From Aliikangiella sp. G2MR2-5 (GTDB taxonomy: Bacteria; Pseudomonadota; Gammaproteobacteria; Enterobacterales; Kangiellaceae), in assembly GCF_015687155.1 (NCBI RefSeq), contig NZ_JADPQF010000001.1:558001-622000 (forward strand): a stretch of 64,000 nt of DNA. Reading direction: 5' to 3'. Shown one piece after another: positions 1-10,600 of the stretch. The first letter of the stretch is position 1. The number at the start of each line of letters is the position of its first letter. The notes below the pieces were generated by a model. The model searched no databases. It was not told the origin of the DNA and saw only the letters and a list, made by a program, of their open reading frames with translations. A program made the translations under genes and the position numbers.

Positions 1-495
1 AGCATAACAAAGGAGATGCATTTAAGTAAAAGTAAAAATCAGAAAACAGAATGAATATCTCTAGAAGGGATTTGTTATTGCTTTGAGAGATGTCGTTTTG
101 CTCGTGCTATCTAAATGTGAAATTGGTTTGAAAGAAGTTATCAAAAAAGCTGAAGGTCTGGAAAATATATTGGCGAAAGAAAAACATTAAAAGATTTAAA
201 TTGAAAGGACTTTTGTTTGCAAAAAAACATCAAGATAATATCTCGCTGTGAAATTATAGCGCGAAAAACAATCACTTCCGAGAGTGACGTATATTTGCAA
301 AATTAATTTATATTTCTCTTCGAGATTATTTTGCTCAAAAAAGATTTAATCGTCATCTTTGTCATAGATATATGTGTTTTCTTTTGATATACATATCTCG
401 CCTGCAAATAGGACGCAGTATTTTATGGTCTGATAGAACTAAAAAAATACTAATTTTGCAATTATAAAATCAGAAAGTATCGCTAAGGGACATCT
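1..495. other. Leader region without a recognisable gene
   Basis: This AT-rich stretch precedes the biosynthetic operon. Bases 1-54 read in frame 1 as 17 codons ending in TGA, which could be the tail of an upstream gene or chance. Another open stretch without a start codon ends in TAA near base 190. Neither matches a family I know. Between 200 and 480 I see only AT-rich DNA, with an imperfect palindrome (GATATACATATC, 386-397) and a TATAAA hexamer at 463-468 that lacks a convincing -35 partner. The operon promoter is probably in the last 150 bases, but I cannot place it with confidence. Confidence 0.4.
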
Positions 496-2958
496 ATGTT
501 AAAACGAAATCCAATTTTATGGAGGATGCTGGGTTTTATTATCATTCCATTAATGATTACAGGATGGTTCTTATATGACCGATTTCTAATCCAGCCATTG
601 CCAAAAGACAGTGGGGAAATTTCTGTAAAAGGTATTTCTTCCCAGGTCACAATTCAAAGAGATGATTTCGGCGTAGTTTACCTAAATGGAAAGAATAAAA
701 ACGATGTCTATTTTGCAATGGGCTATGCTCATGCTCAAGATCGCTTATGGCAACTCGAACTTCAAAGGCGCATTAGTCAGGGTAGATTAAGTGAGGTTTT
801 TGGCAAGGAGAGCTTAAACCAGGATGTCTGGATCAGGACGCTAGGAATTCGAGACTCTGCAAAAGAAGCAATCAAACATTTGAGTAAAGATGCTATTCAA
901 TCTTTAGAGTCTTATAGTTCTGGAATTAATTCCTGGTTGGAAGAAAGAAACCAATTGCCCATTGAATTTGAAGTTTTTGGTGTTGAACCTGAACCATGGA
1001 GTATATTAGATTCAGTTTCCTGGAGTAAAATTTTTGCGCTTAATCTGGCTGGAAATTTTCGTTCTGAAATCCAGCACTACGTAGCGTCACAGCATTTAAA
1101 TAAAGTGCAAATTGCTAGTATCTTTCCAAACTATCAAACTGAATCTAATAGTGTTGATGAAGATAAGCAAAACAAATTAGCATCAGAATCTCTGAAAGCA
1201 GTCAGTAACTTACTCACTATTGATTTTTCATTTGAAAATGAGTTGAAGATCGGAGGAATATTTGTTGGAAGTAACGCATGGGTTATTTCTGGAGACCTCA
1301 CAGAATCAGGAAAGCCGCTACTAGCGAATGACCCTCACTTGGGAATACAAATTCCTTCACTCTGGTACCCAGTAGAACAAAATATTGATGATTTCAAAAT
1401 CAAAGGGATGAGTCTTGTAGGATTGCCTGTAGTTGTCTTTGGACAAAATGAATATGTCGCATGGGGAGCAACAGCTATGCAGGCAGATGTTCAAGACTTG
1501 TATATCGAAACTCCAAACTTTGAAAATCCGCAAGAGTACTTATTTGATAACAGCTGGATAAAGTTTGAAGTGAAATCCGAGTTAATACAAGTAAAGCAAG
1601 ACTTTCCTGCTGGACTTAGAAAGCCTTTGAAGCCTGTTGAAATAAAGGTAAGACGAACGGTTCATGGTCCTGTTATAAGCGATGTAGTAAAAGGTGTAGA
1701 ACAGCCGGTAGCATTGCGCTGGACAGCATTGGATAAAGACGACACTACGTATGAATCATTTCTTAAGCTGAACTATGCAAAAAATTCAAGCGAACTTAGA
1801 ACAGCATTAAGTGATTATGTCGCACCAGCGTTAAATATCTTATACATTGACGATCAGAATAATATTGGTTTTCAAGGAATTGGTCGGATACCCATAAGAA
1901 ACAAAGGGACTGGAAACCTCCCAGTCATGGGTAGTTCTCCTGATTATGACTGGCAAGGATATATTGACTTTGATGAAATGCCTCATAGTCTGAATCCAGA
2001 ATCTAAATTCATTGTATCTGCTAACAATCAAAATGTTGAAGACTCTTATCCCTACCATATCTCCTCAAATTGGGCCACGCCTGATAGAGCTAACCGGATT
2101 TCTCAATTAGTACAAAGTAAGTTGGATAACAGGAAGAAGTTATCGGTTGCTGACATGAAAAACATGCAGAAAGATACAGTTGACAATTCTACTCAACGTC
2201 TTAAAAGTATGCTTTCCAATTTAAAAGTCGAAGAAAAGCAGCTTTCCTATGTAGTTAATCTATTGGCCCAATGGGATGGAAATGCAGATAAAAATAGTGT
2301 GGCCGCTACCATCTATTTTACCTGGTTCGAACATCTGAAGCGCTCCATTTTTTCAGACGAATTTAAAGCTGCGTGGAATGAAAATAATAAATCTGCTTAC
2401 TTAAATTCCTTGCTAAATACATTAACCGCAAATCAAGTTGTAGACATTATCAACAATAATCCCGAATGGTGTAATGATATAGAAACGACTGAAGATGAAG
2501 TGTGCACAGATAGATTGATTGCATCTCTTGAGAAAAGTATTAACCAAATAGAAAAACTGGTAGGAGATGATATTGATGACTGGGCTTGGGGAAGTGTTCA
2601 CCTAACCTTGTATGAGCACATGCCCTTTAGCAATATTAAAGTATTAGATTCAATATTTGAGCGTAGGATTAGTAACGGTGGTTCGCCGAATTCGATCAAT
2701 GTAGCAGATATTCAATTCGATGAGTCTGAAGGATATCTACAGAAATTTGGGGCTGGATTTAGACAGATAATCGAGCTCCATAATGGCGCTTCAAAGCACT
2801 TCTTTAGCAATTCAACAGGTCAATCTGGACAGGTATCTAGTGAGCACTATGATGATATGGTCGAATTGTTCAATCAAGTCGAGTTTACTCAGTTTAGAAC
2901 TGAGGTTTCAGACAAAAAGATATTGACGTTAATGCCAGAATCCACAAAGGAAGGTTAA
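496..2958 (+). CDS. Penicillin-acylase-type N-terminal nucleophile hydrolase, membrane-anchored
   Basis: An 820-residue protein of the penicillin amidase/acylase (S45) family. It starts with a positively charged stretch and a hydrophobic segment at residues 12-27, a signal peptide or membrane anchor that would place the enzyme in the periplasm. The family makes a precursor that cuts itself before a catalytic serine. Here the GSNAW motif puts the nucleophile at Ser259, followed by a conserved LANDPHL segment and, further on, SANNQ. Length fits the family. The relative PvdQ removes the fatty acid from the pyoverdine precursor in the periplasm, so an acylase for the N-acylated peptide made here is a reasonable inference, though the bond cut is not shown by sequence. 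The start has a ribosome site AAGGGA five bases upstream. The exporter gene follows after two bases. Confidence 0.9.
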   Translation: MLKRNPILWRMLGFIIIPLMITGWFLYDRFLIQPLPKDSGEISVKGISSQVTIQRDDFGVVYLNGKNKNDVYFAMGYAHAQDRLWQLELQRRISQGRLSEVFGKESLNQDVWIRTLGIRDSAKEAIKHLSKDAIQSLESYSSGINSWLEERNQLPIEFEVFGVEPEPWSILDSVSWSKIFALNLAGNFRSEIQHYVASQHLNKVQIASIFPNYQTESNSVDEDKQNKLASESLKAVSNLLTIDFSFENELKIGGIFVGSNAWVISGDLTESGKPLLANDPHLGIQIPSLWYPVEQNIDDFKIKGMSLVGLPVVVFGQNEYVAWGATAMQADVQDLYIETPNFENPQEYLFDNSWIKFEVKSELIQVKQDFPAGLRKPLKPVEIKVRRTVHGPVISDVVKGVEQPVALRWTALDKDDTTYESFLKLNYAKNSSELRTALSDYVAPALNILYIDDQNNIGFQGIGRIPIRNKGTGNLPVMGSSPDYDWQGYIDFDEMPHSLNPESKFIVSANNQNVEDSYPYHISSNWATPDRANRISQLVQSKLDNRKKLSVADMKNMQKDTVDNSTQRLKSMLSNLKVEEKQLSYVVNLLAQWDGNADKNSVAATIYFTWFEHLKRSIFSDEFKAAWNENNKSAYLNSLLNTLTANQVVDIINNNPEWCNDIETTEDEVCTDRLIASLEKSINQIEKLVGDDIDDWAWGSVHLTLYEHMPFSNIKVLDSIFERRISNGGSPNSINVADIQFDESEGYLQKFGAGFRQIIELHNGASKHFFSNSTGQSGQVSSEHYDDMVELFNQVEFTQFRTEVSDKKILTLMPESTKEG

Positions 2959-2960
2959 GG

Positions 2961-4670
2961 ATGAAGTTGTTCACAGAATTTATGAGGAGAGCCCCTAATA
3001 AGGTCTTTCTGTCTGTTGTATTAGGAACAATTGCCGGTATTGGCTATTCTGCACTAATTCCCCTGGTATTAATCAGTGTACAGCCTAAAGATGAATCATT
3101 TGTTGAAGTCGGAGATCAGGTAGACACAGTTCTTGGGATCGAGGTTGCCAGTTTGGAGTTAGCTATTCTTTTCTTTAGTTCCTGTTTTCTTATTTTAGCT
3201 ATTCGCACAATTTCTGAAGTTATACTTTTGCGTGTGGCTGCTCTAGTAGCTAAAGATTTCAGGACCCGCTTTTATCATCAAATATCCAATGCGCCCATTG
3301 CAGCGCTTGAAAAGCTAGGATCTTCAAAGCTGATTGCGTCAATAAATATCGATGTGCCAAGAGTTGTGATGGGGGCAAGAATTATCCCTGGTTTGTTAAT
3401 AAATTCTGTATCTCTAGTCGGAATGCTTGGCTTTTTACTCTACCTGAATGCGGAAGTATTTAAACTAGTAATAATGGCAATTGTTTTTGGTGTGATTACC
3501 TATCAAATTCCAATGCTCTTTGGAAGAAAAATATTTACTCGTTCCAGAAATATTCGAGATGAATTACAAGAGGGGATTCGGGGGCTTGTATACGGTGCAA
3601 AAGAGCTTAAGCTAAGTAGTGAAAAGCGTGCTGTGTTTTTCGAGAAAGTATTAAACAAACATGAACAAGAAATTCTAAAAAATGACAAATTAGCACATAC
3701 GATTGTAAATGTGACTTCTAGCTTTGGCGAATTAATGAGCTTTTTTGTTATTGGGCTCGTTAGCTTTGTTTTTGTCAATTATCATTCGATGACACAGCAA
3801 GAGTTGATCGGTGTAGTAATGGCTTTGCTCTATCTCGTTGGACCTATGGGAATCATTTTAAATGCCATTCCGCAGCTTACCGTATCGATGGTGTCGGTAC
3901 GAAAAATTGGACAGCTACTGAAAGCAATCCCAAATGAAGAGATAGAGCGTTCAGCTAAAGATTTTGACAGTTGGCAGAGTATTAAATTCAACAAAGTCTA
4001 TTATCAGTATGAGTCGCCAGATGACGAGCCCGGTTTTGAAGTTGGTCCGATTTCTATTGAAATAGAGAAAGGGAAAATCACTTTTATAATAGGCGCCAAT
4101 GGCTCTGGTAAATCGACTTTAAGCAAATTAATTACTTTACACTATCTACCACAGAAAGGAACAATATCTTTTGGAAATCAGCCAATAGACCGTGAGTCGG
4201 TTTTTACTTTTCGCCAAAGCATTTCAGCAATTTACTCTGACTATTTTCTTTTTGATCAACTTCTGATTAATGTTGATTCTGACAAGGAAAGGTTGGCAAA
4301 TGAATACCTGGATCTGCTTCACTTATCGTCAAAAGTAAAAATAACTGATGGTCGATTTTCTACTATTTCACTCTCTGACGGCCAGCGCAAAAGGCTGGCT
4401 CTTTTAGTTGCTTTCCTTGAAGATAAACCTGTATACCTTTTTGATGAGTGGGCCGCAGATCAGGATCCGGTTTTTAAGCGAGTTTTCTACCATCGCATAC
4501 TGCCAGAACTAAAGAAAAAGAATAAAGCCGTCATAGTTATCAGTCATGATGATAAATATTTTCACGTGGCCGACAAAATCATTGTTATGGAACAAGGTAG
4601 TGCCATGAGTAAGGCTAATCAAGAGCTAAGCAACACGGAAAAACAGTCAATGGTTGAGGAATTCTGTTAG
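2961..4670 (+). CDS. Cyclic-peptide-type ABC exporter (fused permease and ATPase, PvdE/SyrD-like)
   Basis: A 569-residue half-transporter. The first ~310 residues are a membrane domain with several hydrophobic helices. The C-terminal ATPase has a Walker A motif GANGSGKST (378-386), an ABC signature written LSDGQRKRL (471-479) and a Walker B VYLFDEW followed by AADQDP and a switch histidine in VISHDD. The LSDGQ signature and DEWAADQDP segment are typical of the exporters that move peptides such as pyoverdine precursor or syringomycin out of the cytoplasm. It lies between the acylase and the first NRPS gene, whose ATG directly follows its stop codon. Its likely job is to carry the finished or acylated peptide across the inner membrane to the acylase. 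Confidence 0.93.
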   Translation: MKLFTEFMRRAPNKVFLSVVLGTIAGIGYSALIPLVLISVQPKDESFVEVGDQVDTVLGIEVASLELAILFFSSCFLILAIRTISEVILLRVAALVAKDFRTRFYHQISNAPIAALEKLGSSKLIASINIDVPRVVMGARIIPGLLINSVSLVGMLGFLLYLNAEVFKLVIMAIVFGVITYQIPMLFGRKIFTRSRNIRDELQEGIRGLVYGAKELKLSSEKRAVFFEKVLNKHEQEILKNDKLAHTIVNVTSSFGELMSFFVIGLVSFVFVNYHSMTQQELIGVVMALLYLVGPMGIILNAIPQLTVSMVSVRKIGQLLKAIPNEEIERSAKDFDSWQSIKFNKVYYQYESPDDEPGFEVGPISIEIEKGKITFIIGANGSGKSTLSKLITLHYLPQKGTISFGNQPIDRESVFTFRQSISAIYSDYFLFDQLLINVDSDKERLANEYLDLLHLSSKVKITDGRFSTISLSDGQRKRLALLVAFLEDKPVYLFDEWAADQDPVFKRVFYHRILPELKKKNKAVIVISHDDKYFHVADKIIVMEQGSAMSKANQELSNTEKQSMVEEFC

Positions 4671-7600
4671 ATGAAAACAATCAATGAAACTGGAGCAGAT
4701 TCCTTGTTGCCTTTGACATTGGTGCAACAGGATATCTACTGGGATCAAGCGAGAAACGGAAGTTCTCCAATCTACAATATCGGCGGTTATATCCAGCTTA
4801 AAAAGGTGAACCTTGAAAGAATTAGTGATGCTCATAGGAAGGTGATTACTCACTACGATATCTTTGGACTTCAATTTGAAAGTAGTAGTCAGGGGATTTA
4901 TCAGAGAGTCTCGGAAGAGCGAAATAGCGAACTCGTTATGGAAGATATGAGTGAATCTGCATCGCCCGATGACGCATTTCATTGTTGGATTAAGGAACTT
5001 TTTCAGACAAGCTTTTCTCTGAAAGAAAAAAAACTTTATAGAGCATTTTTAGTGAAGCTCTCAGAAGATGATTTCCGATATGTTGGAATCGCTCATCACC
5101 TTTTGATAGATGGGTGGGGGTTTGCTAACTGGGCGTCAGCCTTGAGTGAATTTTATCAAGGTAATCATGTTCAAACGGGAAGTTCATGGCGGGATGTGGT
5201 GGAGCTCGATAGCAAGTATTTCTCGAGCGACAGATATGTAAAAGACAAAAAGTTTTGGGATGACTATCTTAAGGATATACCGGAGAGAGTATTTGTTGAT
5301 TCTACCAGATCATGCAGGAAAACTGATTCAGAGCCAACTAGTGGACGCTTTACTATAGTCATTCCTGATCATCTCCATCAGTCGGTTAAAACTCTTACTA
5401 CTGAATTGGCGATTTCCATTCCAGGATTTTATCTCTCCTGCTTTGCTCTCTATTTGCATAAAGTTTGTAACACCTCTCGGTTTGTTATCGGAGTACCCGT
5501 ACATAACCGAAGAGGAAAGGAACAGAAAGCAGCGGTGGGTGTGTTTACCAGTGTTAGCCCATTACTAATAGAAATGACAAATTTGAGCAGGTTTCAACAG
5601 CTTTGTGATCATATTGGGACCGAGCAGAAGCGAATATTCAAATATCAGCGATACCCGCTAGGACATATTGTTAGAAGCCTGGGGCTGGAGGGCGGTCATA
5701 GAGACCTCTTCGAAGTTGATTTCAATTATCTGAAACTCGATAGTGGAGTTAAAATTGGTGATTGTGAATCGGAGTTATTCTATCAGTCTCATGACCATGA
5801 TGAAACGCCATTAACTTTAACTTTTTGGGAGTATGGCAAAAACTTCGATTTGAAAGTTCTAATCGATTATCGTAAAGATTATTTTTCAACTGAAAATATT
5901 AAGCTTTTTGAAAAGCGATTTATCAAATTAATAGAGCAAATTTCAGTAGAACGAGTCTTCGAGTTCAGTCGACTCAGAATTATGAGTGACCAGGAAGCTG
6001 AATTTATAGATAATGCTTCACAAAGTAGTCCGCTAGAAAGAGATCAGGGCGTTCACCTAATTGAAAAATTTCGGGAACAGGCTTTGCGAGCGCCTGATTC
6101 TGTTGCAATAGACTGTGATCAAAATCAAATTTCTTATAAAGAACTTGATGTACAAACAGACCGTATTGCGCAAAATTTGATTTCTCGTTACGCAATAAAT
6201 CCTGGTGACTACATAGGCGTGTGTCTACTCCCTTCAATTGACACGATTAAAAGCATTATTGGCATATTAAAGGCAGGCGCTGCTTTTGTCCCTCTAGACT
6301 CTTCTCATCCTGCCAAAAGACTGATGCTTATGGCAGAGGAATCGAATTTATCATTGATTATTTCCAGTGAAACATTACCGGTTTCCTCAAAGTTTAGTCA
6401 GTTCAGAGTGTGTAGCATTTCTGAACTGCAAGAGTTATCAAAAGATAGCAAAGAATCTGTTAATTCTCTTGTTAATGACAGACTGTCGGTTAAAAATCCA
6501 GCATATGTGATTTTTACTTCAGGAACAACCGGTAAACCCAAGGGAGTTGTTGTCTCAAACTATGCGATTGCAATCCATATTGAGAGTATTTGTAGAGAAC
6601 TTGAGATCACTGACAAAGACAAAATATTGCAAATTAACTCATTCGGATTCGATACTTACTATGAGCAAACATTTGCAAGTTTGATTTCCGGATCTACATT
6701 ATTTATTAAAAGTCAAGGGCTCTTTGACGGTCGCACATTTTTGGAGTCATTAGTTAAAGACCGAATTACTTTGACTGATTTAACTCCTTTATATTTCTCG
6801 CAGCTATTGAATGAGTCTTTCAGTGATTTGTGGAATCAATCCAAATTGTCAAGGTTGGTCGTTGGAGGAGATAATCTTACTACGCATGTGATTGAAGCCT
6901 GGTTTCGCTATGGAGGAAAGTCTGGTTGTCAGTTATATAATGCATATGGACCTACCGAAGCTGTTATTACATCTACTCTCCAGCTTATTTCTGAAAATGA
7001 TTGCTCTCAAGTCAGGATCGGAAAACCCTTGTCAGGCCATAATGTATGGGTAATTGACCAGTATGAGCAAGCATCGCCAATAGGTTGTATTGGTGAAATT
7101 ATGATTTCAGGAGCGTGCCTTGCCGACGGCTACATAAACCAGCCAAATCTAACCAATGAGAAGTTTATAACGAATATTAAGAAGATCGGAAGAGCCTATC
7201 GAACTGGTGACCTTGGTGCTTACGAGGCGGATGGTTCGCTAGTATTTTTAGGAAGAGTTGATAATCAGGTCAAAATAAGAGGTTATCGCATAGAGTTAGA
7301 AGAAATAGAAAATCGAATTCGTGAGTTTGATTCAGTTAAAGATTGTGTAGTAGCAGCTAAGAATACTGGTTCTATCGATTCGGAGCTTGTAGGATTTTTG
7401 ATTCTGACTTGCGATTCTGAAGCTGAATGCGGGCTGCTAATTCAAGATTTGAATAGTCATCTTATGCAGTCTCTTCCTGTGTATATGAGACCAGGTCGAT
7501 TTATCCAAATTGAAAACATTCCTACTAATATCAATGGTAAAATCGATTATTCAGCGTTGCCATGGGATAAAACGAATTCTGCTAAAGAGACAATCAAACT

Positions 7601-10600
7601 ACCTCAAAATAAGACGGAAGAGTATCTCCACAATATTTGGTCTTCAACTCTAAATATTTCACCAGAGAATCTTTGTATAGAAGACAATTTTTTTGAACTA
7701 GGTGGACATTCGCTTTTGATTACGCAGATTATTCATCGTGCTTTTGATGAGTATTCTTTAAAGATCACGACAGAACAGTTTTTTAAGGGGCAATCGATTA
7801 GAGCGCTAGCTTTATTGATTGAAAGCTCTAACAATGAAAACTTCACCGATCTTAAGGCGACAGAAAAAAAATTTCCAATGGATCTGTCTGCGACTCAATT
7901 TCGTATATGGTTTTCTGAAAAACTGAATGAAAACAGCAATCAGAACAATATTGCTGGCGGCATTCGAGTTAGCGGTGTTCTAAATTTTGCTGCTGTTGAA
8001 GATGCGCTAGAAAAACTCTATAAGGAAAATAGTCTTTTCCATGTCAGAGTAATGGAGGTTGATAGCGTTCCAAAACTTTACCTTGATGCGGAGTCTTTCT
8101 ACCGACCAGAGTTTCATGATCTAAGTAACATAGATAAAAATGAAAGAGAAGAGCTAGCAAAAGCGCTTTGTCTTAAACAGGCTGCCAGACGTTTTCAACT
8201 AGATAAGGAGTCGTTATTTTCCGCTTTGGTAGTAAAGTTAGAAGAGCAAAAATGGCTTTTCCATGTTAATTTTCATCATCTTATTTGTGATGGTTGGTCA
8301 CTTTCAATATTTTCTAAGAAATTTATTGAATACTACGAGCAATCACTTCAAGGAAGTTTGCATGAGTCTGCAAAAAATAAACTCGACTATTTTGACTACA
8401 TTGAATGGCAGAGGGAACAGTTACAATCAGAGGCGAGTAAAAGACAACGAGAATTCTGGAAAAATTATTTGCAAGACTTTATTCCTACCGAGAGCCTGGC
8501 AAATACTATATTTGAGGGCGAAGATGGTGATGTAAATGATGAAATAAAAACAAAACCATTAGCTGCTGATAATAAAGTTAGTGTTCTTTTAGAAAGTGAA
8601 GTGTTATCGAAATTGATAGAGCTCGCTTCATCTAGCAAAGGTAGTTTATTTAATATCCTACAGTCAGCACTTGTAATACTGATTTCAAAATTAACTAATC
8701 AAGACGATATAACAATAGGTTTTCCTGTTTCCGGTAGAAATTTTCCCGGTACACAAGAGCTATTCGGAGCCTTTATCAATAACCTTCCAATACGAAGCAG
8801 GATCGATCAAAATCTGAGCTTTAAAGATTTTCTGGAACAGCAAATATCTAATTTACAAAGTGTTCAGGCGAATCAGGATATCCCCTACGAGACCATCGCC
8901 CAGAACATAAAGAATCAGGGAAAGAAGAAATCATCTGGATTGTTCAATATTTTTCTGAACCTGCTTAACCTTCCCGAATTGGAACTCTCTGGCAGTTTAG
9001 TTAAGGCTGATCTGGATTATATGCCGGTTCTGGATAGCAAATTTGACTTTACTTTTTACGTGGAAGAAATAAACGATGTACTTTCAATGCAATGCCACTT
9101 CGACCAGCAAAAATATTCTTTAGTCGAAGCCAATATATTGCTAAATCAGTATGTAAGCTTGTTAGAGCAGGTATTCGAGAAACCAAATAAATTGATTTGC
9201 GATTTCGAGCTTCGAAGCTCAAATGAGTATGTCGATAATAAGCTGAACACTATTAACTTAAGTACACCAGATTTAAGCGAGCCTTTAAATGAAGAATTTA
9301 AGGGAACCGTAATCGAGCATTTTGAAAGAAATGCCAGACTTAGACCAATGAAGTCAGCTATCGAATACTCAGGAACTAATTTAACCTACGCCGAGCTACT
9401 AGAGTCTGTTTGCAAATTTGCTCTTCGACTAAGTAGGAGTGGTGTAGAAGAAGGAGACGTGGTCGCAATTGTTGCAGAACGAAATCATAATCTTGTTACT
9501 GCAATTCTATCTCTGTTTAAAGTAGGAGCTTCGTACCTATTGATATCAGCTGACAGTCCCGCAGAGCATATTGAAAGACAGCTTAGCTTACTCGCGGTTA
9601 AGCTAGTAGTTCTGCCTGGAGGAAGAAGTAGCAAAATCAAAGAATGGCTAATTGAAAACAATAATCTAAGAGTAGTGTCTTTCACCGAGTCCAAATCTTT
9701 AACCGCTGATCCTTTGAAATGCTCAGGTAATTATGACGAGCTGGATAAAAATAGTTCGGTCTCGGCAAATGTATTTAATAAGTTTACACCTGCTTATATT
9801 GCACTAACTTCTGGAACGGAAGGCAAGCCTAAAATAATTCAAGGATGTCATGGTTCGTTAACAGCATATACAGAGTGGATGGCAGAAAAATTCGATTTGA
9901 ACTCTGATGACCGTTTTGGAATGCTCGCAGGACTTTTACATGATCCTTTGCAACGCGATATTTTTACTCCGTTATGCTTAGGTGCGACGATTTGTATTCC
10001 AAGTGAGAGAGAGTTTGATTTTCAAAATGTTGGTCGATGGATGCGAAAGATAAAAATTACGACCTTGCATCTAACACCTAGTCTTGCAAACTTTGTATTC
10101 GCTGCTAATGAAGAGCCGGTTAATAGTTTGAGAAATATATTTTTGGCTGGGGAATCCTTATCTGTAGAACATGTGAAGTCAATTTATAATCACGCGCCCA
10201 ACGCAAAGGTCATTAATCTATATGGTTCTACAGAGACAAGTCGGGCTGTAAGCTACTATATCAACCCTAAATCATTTGACCGAATTAAAAATTGTCAATC
10301 GGTACTTCCTGTAGGACGAGGGGTGTCTGATGTTCAATTAGTAGTTCTGAATGGGCGTAAAAAACAGTGTGGGATTGGTGAGATTGGTGAAATTGGGATT
10401 CGGAGCCCAAATTTGACATTGGGCTATCTGAACGACAAGAAGTTAACTAGTCAGAAATTTATTGTTAATCCACAGAGTAACGTTAGTACCGACCTAATCT
10501 ATTTGACAGGCGATCTAGGACGCTATCTCGTCAATGGTGATGTCCAATGCCTTGGTAGAAAAGATCGCCAGTTCAAATTGAGAGGCTTCCGTATTGAGCC

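Noticed and set aside
1-190. Two short open stretches at the left edge as genes
   Set aside because: One is 17 codons from the edge and the other lacks a start codon. Neither resembles a known protein.
200-495. Fur box or other iron-control site upstream of the operon
   Set aside because: AT-rich segments and a weak palindrome at 386-397 are present, but nothing matches GATAATGATAATCATTATC well. The pyoverdine-like acylase and exporter alone do not make this a siderophore locus; no TonB receptor is present.
496-2958. Beta-lactam resistance or penicillin degradation as the role of the acylase
   Set aside because: The fold is shared with penicillin acylase, but the family also includes fatty-acyl amide hydrolases, and the gene sits in a peptide operon with an exporter.
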